Of a stretch of 64,000 nucleotides of DNA, positions 44,342-53,294 are shown one piece after another. This DNA comes from Danxiaibacter flavus. Lineage in GTDB: Bacteria; Bacteroidota; Bacteroidia; Chitinophagales; Chitinophagaceae. How positions within the stretch are numbered: position 1 is the first letter of the stretch; the number at the start of each line of letters is the position of its first letter. The notes beneath the pieces are model-generated. The model saw nothing but the letters and a program-made list of their open reading frames with translations. It did not search any database and had not been told where the DNA came from. The position numbers and the translations under genes are program-made. Where the stretch lies: NCBI RefSeq assembly GCF_041060425.1, contig NZ_JAULBC010000009.1, positions 170,717 through 234,716 on the forward strand, written 5' to 3'.

Positions 44342-45214
44342 ATGAAAGCAGGTTTTGTAAACATATTTGGTAAACCTAATGCAGGCAAAAGCACTTTGCT
44401 TAATGCTTTGCTGGGCGAAAAACTTGCGATTGTTTCATCAAAAGTGCAAACAACAAGGCATCGCATTAAAGGTTTCTTAACAGAGCCGGGGAAGTACCAG
44501 GTGATCTTTTCAGACACACCGGGAATCATCGAACCCAAATACAAGCTGCACGAAAAAATGATGCACAGCGTAAAAAGTGCGTTGGAAGATGCGGATGTTG
44601 CCCTTTTGATCGTTGATGCAAATGATGATATACAGGAAAATCACCAGCTGTTCAGCTCACTTAAACTAAAAGTTCCTTCTATTGTTGTTGTAAACAAAGC
44701 TGACAAGGCATCGAAGGGCAAGCTGGAAGAAGTAATATCATTTTTTGGCAATCAACGGTATTGTAAGAAGATAGTTTCTATTTCTGCGTTGAAAAAGGCG
44801 AATCTTGAGCAACTTCTTGAAGCTATCATTGAACTAATGCCGGAGGGTGAATCTTTTTATAGCGAGGATGATTTGACCGATCTGCCTACCAAGTTTTTTG
44901 TCGCGGAGATGATCCGTGAAAAGATCTATGAACTTTTCGGTGATGAGATACCTTACCATACCGCGGTAATGGTCAATGAATTTAAAGAGAAGGATACATT
45001 AATAAAAATTCAGGCAGACATTATCGTTCAGCGCGAAAGCCAGAAAGCAATACTGATCGGAGAGAAGGGAAGTATGATTAAAAAGATCGGAACACTAGCA
45101 AGAACAGATATTGAAAATTTCCTTCAGCAAAAAATATTTCTTCAGTTGTTTGTTAAGGTGCGTCCGAAGTGGCGTGATAACGACATGCAATTGAAAGAGT
45201 ACGGATACCATTAA
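44342..45214 (+). CDS. era: GTPase Era
   Basis: 290 residues from ATG at 44342; the upstream ATG at 44273 would add an unrelated segment. GTPase motifs: GKPNAGKST, DTPGI, NKAD; the C-terminal KH domain has the RNA-binding pattern IQRESQKAILIGEKGSMIKKIGTLAR. Era binds the 3' end of 16S rRNA and assists 30S assembly. It is followed after 100 bases by der, so two ribosome-assembly GTPases are adjacent. Array units begin within its stop codon. Confidence 0.97.
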   Translation: MKAGFVNIFGKPNAGKSTLLNALLGEKLAIVSSKVQTTRHRIKGFLTEPGKYQVIFSDTPGIIEPKYKLHEKMMHSVKSALEDADVALLIVDANDDIQENHQLFSSLKLKVPSIVVVNKADKASKGKLEEVISFFGNQRYCKKIVSISALKKANLEQLLEAIIELMPEGESFYSEDDLTDLPTKFFVAEMIREKIYELFGDEIPYHTAVMVNEFKEKDTLIKIQADIIVQRESQKAILIGEKGSMIKKIGTLARTDIENFLQQKIFLQLFVKVRPKWRDNDMQLKEYGYH

Positions 45215-45297
45215 GGAGTAAGGTTTAAGGTGTGAGGCATAAGGTTCGGGGTTAGACAGTGTCTGCCTGATACCTGAAACCTGCTACCTGACGCCCA
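45213..45297. repeat. Facing heptad arrays (AAGGTNT family) between era and der
   Basis: Left array of six in-phase units (45213-45254) starts with the last two bases of the era stop codon; right array 45262-45297 has TACCTGA-type units. The two meet at the palindrome AGACAGTGTCT. Confidence 0.85.
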
Positions 45298-45314
45298 TAA
45301 ACAATTTTAAGATT

Positions 45315-46628
45315 ATGAGTTTTACAGTAGCAATAGTAGGAAGGCCAAATGTTGGAAAAAGTACATTTTTCAACCGCTTGCTTGAACAACGCAAGGCGAT
45401 TGTAGATGATGTGAGTGGCGTTACACGTGACAGGCAGTATGGCATTACCGACTGGAGCGGTAAAACATTCAATGTTATTGATACCGGTGGATTTGTTCAT
45501 GATGGAACGGACGTGTTTGAAGTTGAAATCCGCAAACAGGTGAAAATCGCTATTGAAGAGGCTGATGCGATCATCTTTATGACTGATTCAGCTATCGGGA
45601 TTACCGATCTCGACGAAGCTGTTGCGGATCTTTTGCGTCGTGCTACGAAACCTGTATTCCTTGTTGTAAATAAAGTTGACAACAATAACCGCTATCTTGA
45701 AGGGACTGAATTTTACAGCCTCGGTTTTGAAAATACATACTTCGTCAGCAGTATGAGTGGCAGCGGTACCGGCGAGTTGCTTGATGCTGTTACAGCGCTG
45801 ATTACTGAAGAAGAATCAGAAGACACTGTGCGCGTTGGTGAGCTTCCAAAATTCGCTATCATTGGACAGCCTAACGTTGGTAAATCTTCTCTTTTGAATG
45901 CTCTTATAGGAGAGGAGAGAACTATCGTGAGCGATATTGCAGGAACAACGAGAGATACCATTCACACGCATTATAAACTTTTCCAAAAGGAATTTGTCCT
46001 TATTGATACTGCCGGTATAAGAAAGAAGAGTAAAGAAAAAGATGATCTTGAATTTTATTCCATCATCCGAGCCATTAAAGCGATGGATGAGGCGGATGTG
46101 TGCTTATTGATAATCGATGCTGAAAAAGGTATTACAGCGCAGGATATAAGCATCTATTCACTGGCTGCAAGAAAAGGTAAAGGAATTGTTGTGTTGGTGA
46201 ATAAATGGGATCTGGTAGAGAAAGAAACCAATACCGCGCGTGATTATGAAAAAGAATTAAAGAAACGCCTGGCTCCATTTAACGATGTGCCATTTATCTT
46301 TATATCTGCCAAAGAAAAAACAAGAATTTTCAAAGCTATCGAAGCAGCCCTGCAGGTATTTGAGAATAAAACCCGTAAGATCTCAACCAGTGAATTGAAT
46401 GAGGTAATGCTTAAAGCTGTTGAATCTTATCACGCACCGGTTGTGCGCGGTCATTCCATCAAAATAAAATACGTAACACAGTTACCTACACATGTGCCGT
46501 CATTTGCATTCTTTTGCAACTTCCCCGACGACATCAAGCAACCTTACAAAAATTATCTTGAAAATAAGCTACGAGAGAACTTTGACTTTTCAGGTATACC
46601 GGTGAGGTTGTTCTTTAGGAAAAAATAG
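45315..46628 (+). CDS. der: GTPase Der (EngA)
   Basis: 437 residues with two GTPase domains in tandem (G1 motifs GRPNVGKST near 8 and GQPNVGKSS near 182; NKVD and NKWD as G4) and a C-terminal KH-like domain ending GIPVRLFFRKK. Der acts in maturation of the 50S subunit. Start ATG at 45315 gives the conserved N-terminus MSFTVAIVGRPNVGKST. A short array of 8 nt units begins right after the stop codon. Confidence 0.98.
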   Translation: MSFTVAIVGRPNVGKSTFFNRLLEQRKAIVDDVSGVTRDRQYGITDWSGKTFNVIDTGGFVHDGTDVFEVEIRKQVKIAIEEADAIIFMTDSAIGITDLDEAVADLLRRATKPVFLVVNKVDNNNRYLEGTEFYSLGFENTYFVSSMSGSGTGELLDAVTALITEEESEDTVRVGELPKFAIIGQPNVGKSSLLNALIGEERTIVSDIAGTTRDTIHTHYKLFQKEFVLIDTAGIRKKSKEKDDLEFYSIIRAIKAMDEADVCLLIIDAEKGITAQDISIYSLAARKGKGIVVLVNKWDLVEKETNTARDYEKELKKRLAPFNDVPFIFISAKEKTRIFKAIEAALQVFENKTRKISTSELNEVMLKAVESYHAPVVRGHSIKIKYVTQLPTHVPSFAFFCNFPDDIKQPYKNYLENKLRENFDFSGIPVRLFFRKK

Positions 46629-46657
46629 CAAGACAGTAAGATAGTAAGACAGTAAGA
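46629..46657. repeat. 8 nt unit array, left of the four-helix-bundle gene
   Basis: Units AAGACAGT, AAGATAGT, AAGACAGT directly after the der stop. Complementary family to the array at 47133-47170. Confidence 0.85.
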
Positions 46658-46663
46658 AAGGTG

Positions 46664-47035
46664 TTACTGCTGACTTTGAATTTTGTGTTTTATTGTAGTT
46701 GTAATTGCAAGAATTTGGGATATTTCGTTATGCAACTGAGAGATCCTTTCGTCGGTAACTATGTTGCTGTCTTGAAGCATCTCCAGCCAAAATTGAGTTT
46801 CGTCAGCCTCCTCCACAACAATACATATTTTACTGAAAAATTCTGCTTTTGAACGTCCTCTACATGCAGATCTGAAATTTGCAGCTACAGACGTAGCCGA
46901 TCTTACTAATTGCCGGGCCAAAATCTTTGCGGATTCTATCCTAGGCAAATCATTGCTGAGAAAAATAACTTTTAATGCAAAGTCTTTAGTTCGTCGTCTT
47001 AACTGTTCGTTGAAGTCGGCATTTGACATTTTCAT
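46664..47035 (-). CDS. Four-helix-bundle protein (S23 / Avd-like)
   Basis: 123 residues. Four predicted helices with ARQLVRSATSVAANFRSACRGRSKAEFFSKICIVVEEADETQFWLEML in the middle, the signature of the 23S rRNA intervening-sequence protein family, structurally like Avd of diversity-generating retroelements. Function of the free-standing forms is unknown. Start is ATG 47035 or 47029. The gene is enclosed by facing arrays of 8-9 nt units (46629-46657 and 47133-47170) and inserted between der and the RND operon, oriented like the latter. No reverse transcriptase or 23S rRNA gene is in the window. Confidence 0.88.
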   Translation of the reverse strand: MKMSNADFNEQLRRRTKDFALKVIFLSNDLPRIESAKILARQLVRSATSVAANFRSACRGRSKAEFFSKICIVVEEADETQFWLEMLQDSNIVTDERISQLHNEISQILAITTTIKHKIQSQQ

Positions 47036-47098
47036 AAGGGTATTTTAGGCCTTCACAAGTTATTCTTATTATCATACCGCAATCGTATCTTATCGTAC

Positions 47099-47133
47099 AA
47101 AAAAAAGACGTGCAAATGATTAGTCTGCACGTC
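47099..47133 (-). terminator. Terminator of the tolC-adaptor-RND operon
   Basis: Stem GACGTGCA / TGCACGTC (47107-47114, 47126-47133); on the minus strand it is followed by a run of eight T. Confidence 0.85.
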
Positions 47134-47170
47134 TCTTACTATCTTACACGTCTTACTCTCTTACTATCTT
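47133..47170. repeat. 8-9 nt unit array at the RND gene end
   Basis: CTTACTATC, CTTACACGT and CTTACTCT units, two bases from the RND stop codon and facing the array at 46629. Confidence 0.85.
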
Positions 47171-47172
47171 CC

Positions 47173-50100
47173 TCAACTTCTGCTTGCCATTTGATCCACT
47201 TGCGCTTCTAATTTGTGTTGTTCTTGCAGGCGTTTTAGCTTACGTCCGTAAGAAAGTTTGGTTATTAATACAAACAATACAGGAACTACGAAGATCGCGA
47301 GGGTAGTGGCTGCCAGCATACCGCCAAATACGGTCCATCCGATTGTCTGACGTGACTGAGCCGCGGCACCGCTTGCAAATGCCAGCGGTAATACGCCGAG
47401 GATAAATGCCAGTGAGGTCATGATGATCGGACGTAAACGTAGCTGCACAGCCTGCAATGTTGCGTGAACTATATCAATACCACGGTCCACCCTTTCCTTT
47501 GCAAACTCAACAATCAGGATCGCGTTCTTCGCTGCAAGACCGATCAGTGTGATCAGACCGATTTGTGCGTAAACGTTATTGGTAATGTTCGGCAACAGCG
47601 TTAGTGTTATAATTGATCCTAAGGCACCAATAGGAACCGCGAACAATACAGAGAATGGTATTGACCAGCTTTCATACAATGCCGCAAGGAACAGGAATAC
47701 GAACACAATAGAAATCGCGAAGATTATACCGGTGCTGCTTCCCGCTTTGATCTCTTCACGGCTCATGCCGGAAAACTCATAGCCATAACCTTCCGGTAAA
47801 GTTTGCGCGGCCACTTCTTTCAAGGCGTCAATTGCCTGACCACTACTAAAACCTGGTTTTGGCGTTCCATTGAATTCTATTGAACGATAGATATTGTAGT
47901 GAGAAATAACTGCAGGGTTTTCTACCAGTTTTGTTGTTACCAACGAACTCATCGGTATCATGTTGCCCTGGCTGTTTCTTACATAATAATTCTGAAAATC
48001 GTTGAGTGATGTACGGAACGAACTGTCCGCCTGTGCCATTACACGGAAGTTTCTTCCGTATAAGTTGAAGTCATTTACGTAACTACTACCTAATAAAGTA
48101 GACATGGTCGCATAAACATCCGAAACAAGTACACCCAATTTTTTGGCCTGGTCTTTATTTACGTCAACGCGGTACGTAGGCGTTTTTGTTGAGAAGAAGG
48201 TAAAAGCAACACCAATCTCCGGACGTTTCATTAACTCCATTTGGAACTTTTGTGCAACCTTTTCAAATTGTTGAATACTATCTGTACTGGTTGTTTGCTG
48301 TAATTCGAATGTAAAACCGGATGTTTGTCCAAGGCCCGGAATGGCAGGTGGCGCAATAGGCAGCACGCGCGCCTCTTTAATGTCTCCGGTCTTCATCATG
48401 ATCTGTTTTATCACCCCTTGCAACTCTTCATCCTTAGATGTACGTTTGCTCCATGGTTTCAAACTCACGAACATGGTACCGGAGTTTGATTTGTTGGAGA
48501 AGCTGATAACGTTCAAACCTGCGAGACCACCTACAACCGCCACAGAGGGGATCGACTGCACTCTTGCCATCAGGTCCTTCATCATCGCAACGTTTCTTGT
48601 TGTTGAAGTACCTTCCGGCATTTCATACGTCACATACAGACGACCTTCGTCTTCTGTAGGAATGAATCCTGTTGGTTTGTTTTGAAACAGGAAGAACAAA
48701 CCAACAAACAAACAAACCATCATCACGAGAACATATGGCGTTCTTTTTATCCATTTACCAACACCACGGGTGTATTTATGAGATACATTTTCAAACCACC
48801 TGTTGAAAGCAGCAAAGAACTTTTCCAACAGATTCTTTTTTGCAGTTTCATCTTTCGAAGGCTTCAACATTAATGTACATAAAGCCGGGGTGAGTGATAA
48901 CGCAACAAAGGCAGAGATAATCACAGATACCGCAATGGTAATAGCGAACTGCTGATACAACCGGCCTACGATACCTGGTACAAAGCTCACCGGTACGAAT
49001 ACTGCAGCAAGGATTAACGCAATTGCCACAACCGGTCCCGAGATATCGCGCATCGCTTTTTGCGTAGCCTCTTTAGGCGAGATCTTTTCATGGTCAATAT
49101 AGTGTTGTACCGCTTCAACCACCACAATGGCATCATCCACTACAATACCAATCGCCAACACAAATGCGAACAGCGTTAGCGTGTTGATGGTAAAGCCAAA
49201 TGGTATAAAGAAGATAAATGTACCGATCAGCGAAACCGGGATCGCCAGTACCGGAATAAGCGTAGCGCGCCAGTTCTGAAGGAACATGAATACCACAAAC
49301 ACTACAAGAATAAGTGCTTCAACAAGTGTATGGAGTACTTCTTCGATAGACACTCTTACTACGGATGCAGTTTCAAGTGGTACAAGGTAATCAACATCAG
49401 GTGGGAACGTCTTCTTCATTTGCGTAAGTGTCTTATTAATACCATCATACGTGTCAAGCGCATTGGCACCCGGGGCCTGATAAATCAGGATGAAGGCACA
49501 TGGCTTACCGTTTACAAATGAATTATTTCCGTAGTCGAATTTTCCAAGTTCAACCCTTGCCACATCCCTCAAACGAACTATACTTGAATTGCCTGGATTT
49601 GTTCTTACAATAATATCTTCAAACTGAGCCTGCGTGTTGATGCGGCTGTTTGTTAGTACGCTGTATTCAAAACTTTGGGCAGTAGGTTGAGGGTTACCAC
49701 CAATGGTTCCCGCAGCTACCTGCAGGTTCTGTTCGGTCAACGAGCCGATAATGTCTTGCGGTGTTAAGTTTAATGCCGCCAGTTTCTTTGGATCAAGCCA
49801 CACACGCATCCCAAAGTCATCTGACCTCGTGAATATATCACCCACGCCTTTTACACGTAACAAGGCATCTTTAAGATAAATATTTGCATAGTTACCAAGA
49901 AACGTTGCATCATGTGTACCATTAGGTGAATACAATGCAAGCGCCATCATAATGCTTGGGTTACGTTTACGCGTGGTAAGCCCCAAACGTTTAACGGCAT
50001 CTGGTAAGGTAGGTTCCGCAACGCTTACACGGTTTTGCACGTCAAGTGTTGCGATATTAATATCTGTTCCTACTTCAAAGTTTACAGTAATGCTGCTCTG

Positions 50101-50361
50101 GCCGCTACTGGTACTGTTACTCGTCATGTAAGTCATGCCGGGTGTACCATTCACCTGCGTTTCAATTGCAGTGGTCGTAGTTTGCTCAACAGTTTGAGCA
50201 TCGGCACCAATAAAGTTGCCGGCAATAGAAACCGTTGGCGGTGTAATATCAGGATACTGTGCAACAGGCAGTGTTGTCATCGAAATTAACCCCACCAGCA
50301 CAATCACTATTGAAATTACAATAGCCGTCACAGGTCGTTTTATAAAAGTATCTGCTATCAT
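47173..50361 (-). CDS. RND efflux pump inner-membrane subunit (HAE1/AcrB family)
   Basis: 1062 residues, twelve membrane spans and two large periplasmic loops. N-terminus MIADTFIKRPVTAIVISI; proton-relay aspartates Asp409-Asp410 in GIVVDDAIVVVEA; second half with GLAAKNAILIVEFA. The family exports hydrophobic drugs, bile salts and dyes using the proton gradient, as a trimer with adaptor and TolC-like channel. Third gene of an operon (outer-membrane factor, adaptor, pump). The operon promoter carries a TetR-type operator shared with the gene at 30934. Confidence 0.96.
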   Translation of the reverse strand: MIADTFIKRPVTAIVISIVIVLVGLISMTTLPVAQYPDITPPTVSIAGNFIGADAQTVEQTTTTAIETQVNGTPGMTYMTSNSTSSGQSSITVNFEVGTDINIATLDVQNRVSVAEPTLPDAVKRLGLTTRKRNPSIMMALALYSPNGTHDATFLGNYANIYLKDALLRVKGVGDIFTRSDDFGMRVWLDPKKLAALNLTPQDIIGSLTEQNLQVAAGTIGGNPQPTAQSFEYSVLTNSRINTQAQFEDIIVRTNPGNSSIVRLRDVARVELGKFDYGNNSFVNGKPCAFILIYQAPGANALDTYDGINKTLTQMKKTFPPDVDYLVPLETASVVRVSIEEVLHTLVEALILVVFVVFMFLQNWRATLIPVLAIPVSLIGTFIFFIPFGFTINTLTLFAFVLAIGIVVDDAIVVVEAVQHYIDHEKISPKEATQKAMRDISGPVVAIALILAAVFVPVSFVPGIVGRLYQQFAITIAVSVIISAFVALSLTPALCTLMLKPSKDETAKKNLLEKFFAAFNRWFENVSHKYTRGVGKWIKRTPYVLVMMVCLFVGLFFLFQNKPTGFIPTEDEGRLYVTYEMPEGTSTTRNVAMMKDLMARVQSIPSVAVVGGLAGLNVISFSNKSNSGTMFVSLKPWSKRTSKDEELQGVIKQIMMKTGDIKEARVLPIAPPAIPGLGQTSGFTFELQQTTSTDSIQQFEKVAQKFQMELMKRPEIGVAFTFFSTKTPTYRVDVNKDQAKKLGVLVSDVYATMSTLLGSSYVNDFNLYGRNFRVMAQADSSFRTSLNDFQNYYVRNSQGNMIPMSSLVTTKLVENPAVISHYNIYRSIEFNGTPKPGFSSGQAIDALKEVAAQTLPEGYGYEFSGMSREEIKAGSSTGIIFAISIVFVFLFLAALYESWSIPFSVLFAVPIGALGSIITLTLLPNITNNVYAQIGLITLIGLAAKNAILIVEFAKERVDRGIDIVHATLQAVQLRLRPIIMTSLAFILGVLPLAFASGAAAQSRQTIGWTVFGGMLAATTLAIFVVPVLFVLITKLSYGRKLKRLQEQHKLEAQVDQMASRS

Positions 50362-50391
50362 CTGCTTTAGTTATAATTAATGCCTATCAAA

Positions 50392-50461
50392 AAGGTGTAA
50401 GGTATAAGGTGTCAGGTAATACATCGTACATCGTACATCGTACACCGTACATTGTACACCA
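50392..50461. repeat. Ten in-phase heptads inside the efflux operon
   Basis: Four AAGGTNT-type units followed without phase break by six TACATCG-type units, filling almost all of the 102 bp between adaptor and pump genes. Confidence 0.9.
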
Positions 50462-50463
50462 GC

Positions 50464-51603
50464 TTATTTTTTCTGCTGCTGAGGTGCGCCCGGTTGCTGT
50501 GGAGGAGCGGTTGTTATAACTGCACCCTCACGAAGATTTTGTACACCCTGCACAACAATTTTTTGTCCTGCTTCTAAACCATCTTTTATTATCACGTTTG
50601 TTCCTATCTGTTTACCCAAATGCACCTTGTGTTGGGCAACCTTGCTGCTGTCGCCAACCGTATATACAAAGAACTCACCCAGTTGCTCAGTAACAGCTTT
50701 ATGAGGAATAATAACTGAAGGCGTAGAGCTACTGTTCTTAACTTTTACAACCGTGTTCATACCGGCTTTTAGCAGGTTTTTGTCATTTGGGAATACAAGC
50801 CTTGTTTTAATTGTGCCGGTTTGTGGATCTACGGCACGGTCAATTAAGCTGATCTTTCCAGGCTGAGGATATACATCGCTTCCAAATGCAATAATGAATG
50901 TCGAATCTTTTGGATCATTCTTTTGTTGCAATTGTGAAAATCTGTAGATCTCTCTTTGGTCAACGGCAAAGTCAACAGCCATCGGGTTATCAGTAGAAAC
51001 AGTGTTTAATACGGTTTGACCCGCTACAACTGAAGTGCCCACTTTTACAAGTGAAATACCAATGGTGCCGCTGAATGGTGCATAGATGGTAGAGAATTTA
51101 ACATTGGCCTGTACGCTGTTAACAGTTGCTTTTGCTGCTGCAACTTGTTTCTTCGCAGCTTCCAGTGCGGCATCAGCATAGTCTACCTGTTGCTTGGCTA
51201 TCGCATCGTTTTTATCAAGCTCATGATAACGGTCCGCGTCTTTCTGCGCTTTTATAAGATTGGTTTCCTGTACCTGTAAATTGGCTACAGACTGCTGATA
51301 GTTAGCATCGTATATCTGTGCATCTATCGTATACAGTTTTTGTCCTTTGCTTACTTTGTCCCCATCTTTAAAAAAGATGCCGGTAATATAACCACTCACC
51401 TGCGCGGTTAATTGAATTTGATTTAAAGCCGTTAGAGTGCCCGGGTACTCATCGTAGTAAACGGCGTTTGTAGTTGTAACGTCTGCAACGGTAACCGGTA
51501 TTGCTGCCGGAGCCTGCTGTTGCTGTTGTTGTTTGCCGCCACAGGATGCAAGTATTATCAATCCTGCCAAATTAAAACCTGCCCAACGTAATCTATGTTT
51601 CAT
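50464..51603 (-). CDS. RND periplasmic adaptor lipoprotein
   Basis: 379 residues. Lipoprotein signal with Cys21 in LASCGGK, a short Gln-rich stretch, then the membrane-fusion-protein order: beta-barrel/lipoyl half (IPVTVADVTTTNAVYYDEYPGTLTALNQIQLTAQVSGYI), alpha-helical hairpin (about 95-165; coiled-coil rich in Ala, Lys, Gln), second lipoyl half (YAPFSGTIGISLVKVGTSV) and beta-barrel. It links the RND pump to the outer-membrane channel. The gene is 23 bases downstream of the TolC-like gene. Confidence 0.95.
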   Translation of the reverse strand: MKHRLRWAGFNLAGLIILASCGGKQQQQQQAPAAIPVTVADVTTTNAVYYDEYPGTLTALNQIQLTAQVSGYITGIFFKDGDKVSKGQKLYTIDAQIYDANYQQSVANLQVQETNLIKAQKDADRYHELDKNDAIAKQQVDYADAALEAAKKQVAAAKATVNSVQANVKFSTIYAPFSGTIGISLVKVGTSVVAGQTVLNTVSTDNPMAVDFAVDQREIYRFSQLQQKNDPKDSTFIIAFGSDVYPQPGKISLIDRAVDPQTGTIKTRLVFPNDKNLLKAGMNTVVKVKNSSSTPSVIIPHKAVTEQLGEFFVYTVGDSSKVAQHKVHLGKQIGTNVIIKDGLEAGQKIVVQGVQNLREGAVITTAPPQQPGAPQQQKK

Positions 51604-51626
51604 AAAATATAACGGGTTTACTTTTA

Positions 51627-52943
51627 TTAATATTGAATGGTTCCTAAAGCCTGTTGTACATCCAGTTTACTGCTTAACAACTGGTACAGGGCATTTATAT
51701 AATTGATTTCTGCAGAGCGCAGATCAGATTCTGCTGTTATTACTTCCAGGTATGCTTTAACACCTGATTTGTATTGTAGCTGGATAGTATTGTACACATC
51801 TTGCGCAAGCTCAAGATTCTCTTTTAAAGCATTGTAACTCGCAAGGCTGCTTTTGTATCCCGCCATAGCCTGGGTAAATTGTGAACTGATGGCATTTTTA
51901 AGAGAAATAAAATCATAATCAACGCGCTTCAATTCCAGCTCTGCCTGTTTAATCTGCTGAGTTCGCTTGGTGCCCTGAAATATAGGCCACGCAACGGAGA
52001 AGCCTCCAAAAGAACTTGGATATGTCTGGTTGTAAAGCTCAGAAAATTTATTGCTCTGAAAGTTGTAATTGTATTGAGCAAAAGCGCTTACACTTGGAAT
52101 GTAACTCCATTTGTAATACTTAAGATTATCCTCCTGTAATTTTTTCGCTGTCTGCAACTGTTGAAATTCTATTCTGTTTTGGTAAGTAACAGTTTGAAGC
52201 GTATCTACAAATGCATCTTTTTCCATGGTTGTGGTGTCGTATTGCAGCTTCAATATAGAATCAGAAGGATAGCCCATCTGCTCTTTCAGGTAAGCATATT
52301 TAGCTTTTAATCCTTCCTCCGCACTTTTTTTCTGTGCCTGGGAATTGTTTAATGCAATTGTTGCGCGCTTATAATCTGTTTTGTCAACAATGCCAGCTTT
52401 GTATTGACTTGTTGCGTCTTTAAGACTTTGTTTCAGTCGTACAATATCATCGTTTAAAAGGTCGATTTGTTGTGTGGTAAGCAACACGTCATAAAAAGCC
52501 TTGCTCACTGCGACTGTAGTAGAGATCTTATTGTTTACTGTATTCTGCTGGCTTTGAGTGCGTACATCTTTGGCACTCCGTTTTGCCAGTAAAACATCTT
52601 TGTTGAAGATAGTCTGGTTTAAAACAAACTGCCCTGCAGAGGTATTATCAACACCGAATTTAATAAGTTGACCGTTGATGACTGATTGTTGTAATTGAAA
52701 GTTGCGTTGAAAATTATAGGCAAAATTCACTTGTGGGTACCAGTCAGCCAGTTTGGCTTTAATTTGTCTTTCTGTAATCTGCTCATCCAGCAATGCCTGT
52801 TGAACAACGGGTTGCTTAGCCAATGCATATTGCACACAATTTTGCAGTGTGGCGCTTTGCATGGTTGAGTCTTTCATTTGTCCGTTTACGTTATTTATAA
52901 AAGCCATCAATAACGTTGCACTAATTATTATACTTCTTATCAT
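51627..52943 (-). CDS. TolC-family outer-membrane efflux channel
   Basis: 438 residues from ATG at 52943 (a TTG two codons upstream is rejected). Signal peptide to VNGQ, followed by two outer-membrane-efflux-protein repeats rich in coiled coil (TIALNNSQAQKKSAEEGLKAKYAYL; AELELKRVDYDFISLKNAISSQFTQAMAGYKSS). TolC trimers form the exit duct. First gene of the efflux operon. Confidence 0.94.
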   Translation of the reverse strand: MIRSIIISATLLMAFINNVNGQMKDSTMQSATLQNCVQYALAKQPVVQQALLDEQITERQIKAKLADWYPQVNFAYNFQRNFQLQQSVINGQLIKFGVDNTSAGQFVLNQTIFNKDVLLAKRSAKDVRTQSQQNTVNNKISTTVAVSKAFYDVLLTTQQIDLLNDDIVRLKQSLKDATSQYKAGIVDKTDYKRATIALNNSQAQKKSAEEGLKAKYAYLKEQMGYPSDSILKLQYDTTTMEKDAFVDTLQTVTYQNRIEFQQLQTAKKLQEDNLKYYKWSYIPSVSAFAQYNYNFQSNKFSELYNQTYPSSFGGFSVAWPIFQGTKRTQQIKQAELELKRVDYDFISLKNAISSQFTQAMAGYKSSLASYNALKENLELAQDVYNTIQLQYKSGVKAYLEVITAESDLRSAEINYINALYQLLSSKLDVQQALGTIQY

Positions 52944-53071
52944 ACACAATCTTAATAGTCTTTATACTCAATCAAAAAAATATTACTACTACGGTCAATA
53001 ACCATATTGCCGTTGCATCGAAGGTTTGGCGTTAGGGGAAACGGTTGACTGGGGGTTACTTAAATAAATCG

Positions 53072-53115
53072 CAAATGTAAGGCTAACTGGTAATTTAAAT
53101 CAAACGTTTGTTTAA
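53072..53115 (-). promoter_or_regulatory. Promoter and TetR-type operator of the efflux operon
   Basis: Minus strand: -33 TTTG at 53104-53101 and -7 TACATTTG at 53079-53072, spacing 21. Operator TCAAACGTTTGTTTAA at 53100-53115 has the TYAAAC-N4-GTTTRA form seen twice before tetR, and covers the -33 box. The gap 52944-53294 contains no gene. Confidence 0.75.
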
Positions 53116-53294
53116 TTTTTTTGAAAATTTCATACGAAAGCTACGTTTCCGGGCTTTATGCAGATGTAAATATTGTTTTTGTCGACAAAATCTGCCAATG
53201 GTGACAAAGCTACATGCATATCAAAATCATAAACGTTCAGTAGTTATCTTTCAGGTTTATTAAGCGGTTCTGCTGTCTAAAATTTGAATACTAC

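Noticed and set aside
46664..47035. Complete diversity-generating retroelement at the Avd-like gene
   Set aside because: No reverse transcriptase, template repeat or C-type-lectin target gene lies in the window; only the four-helix-bundle protein is present.
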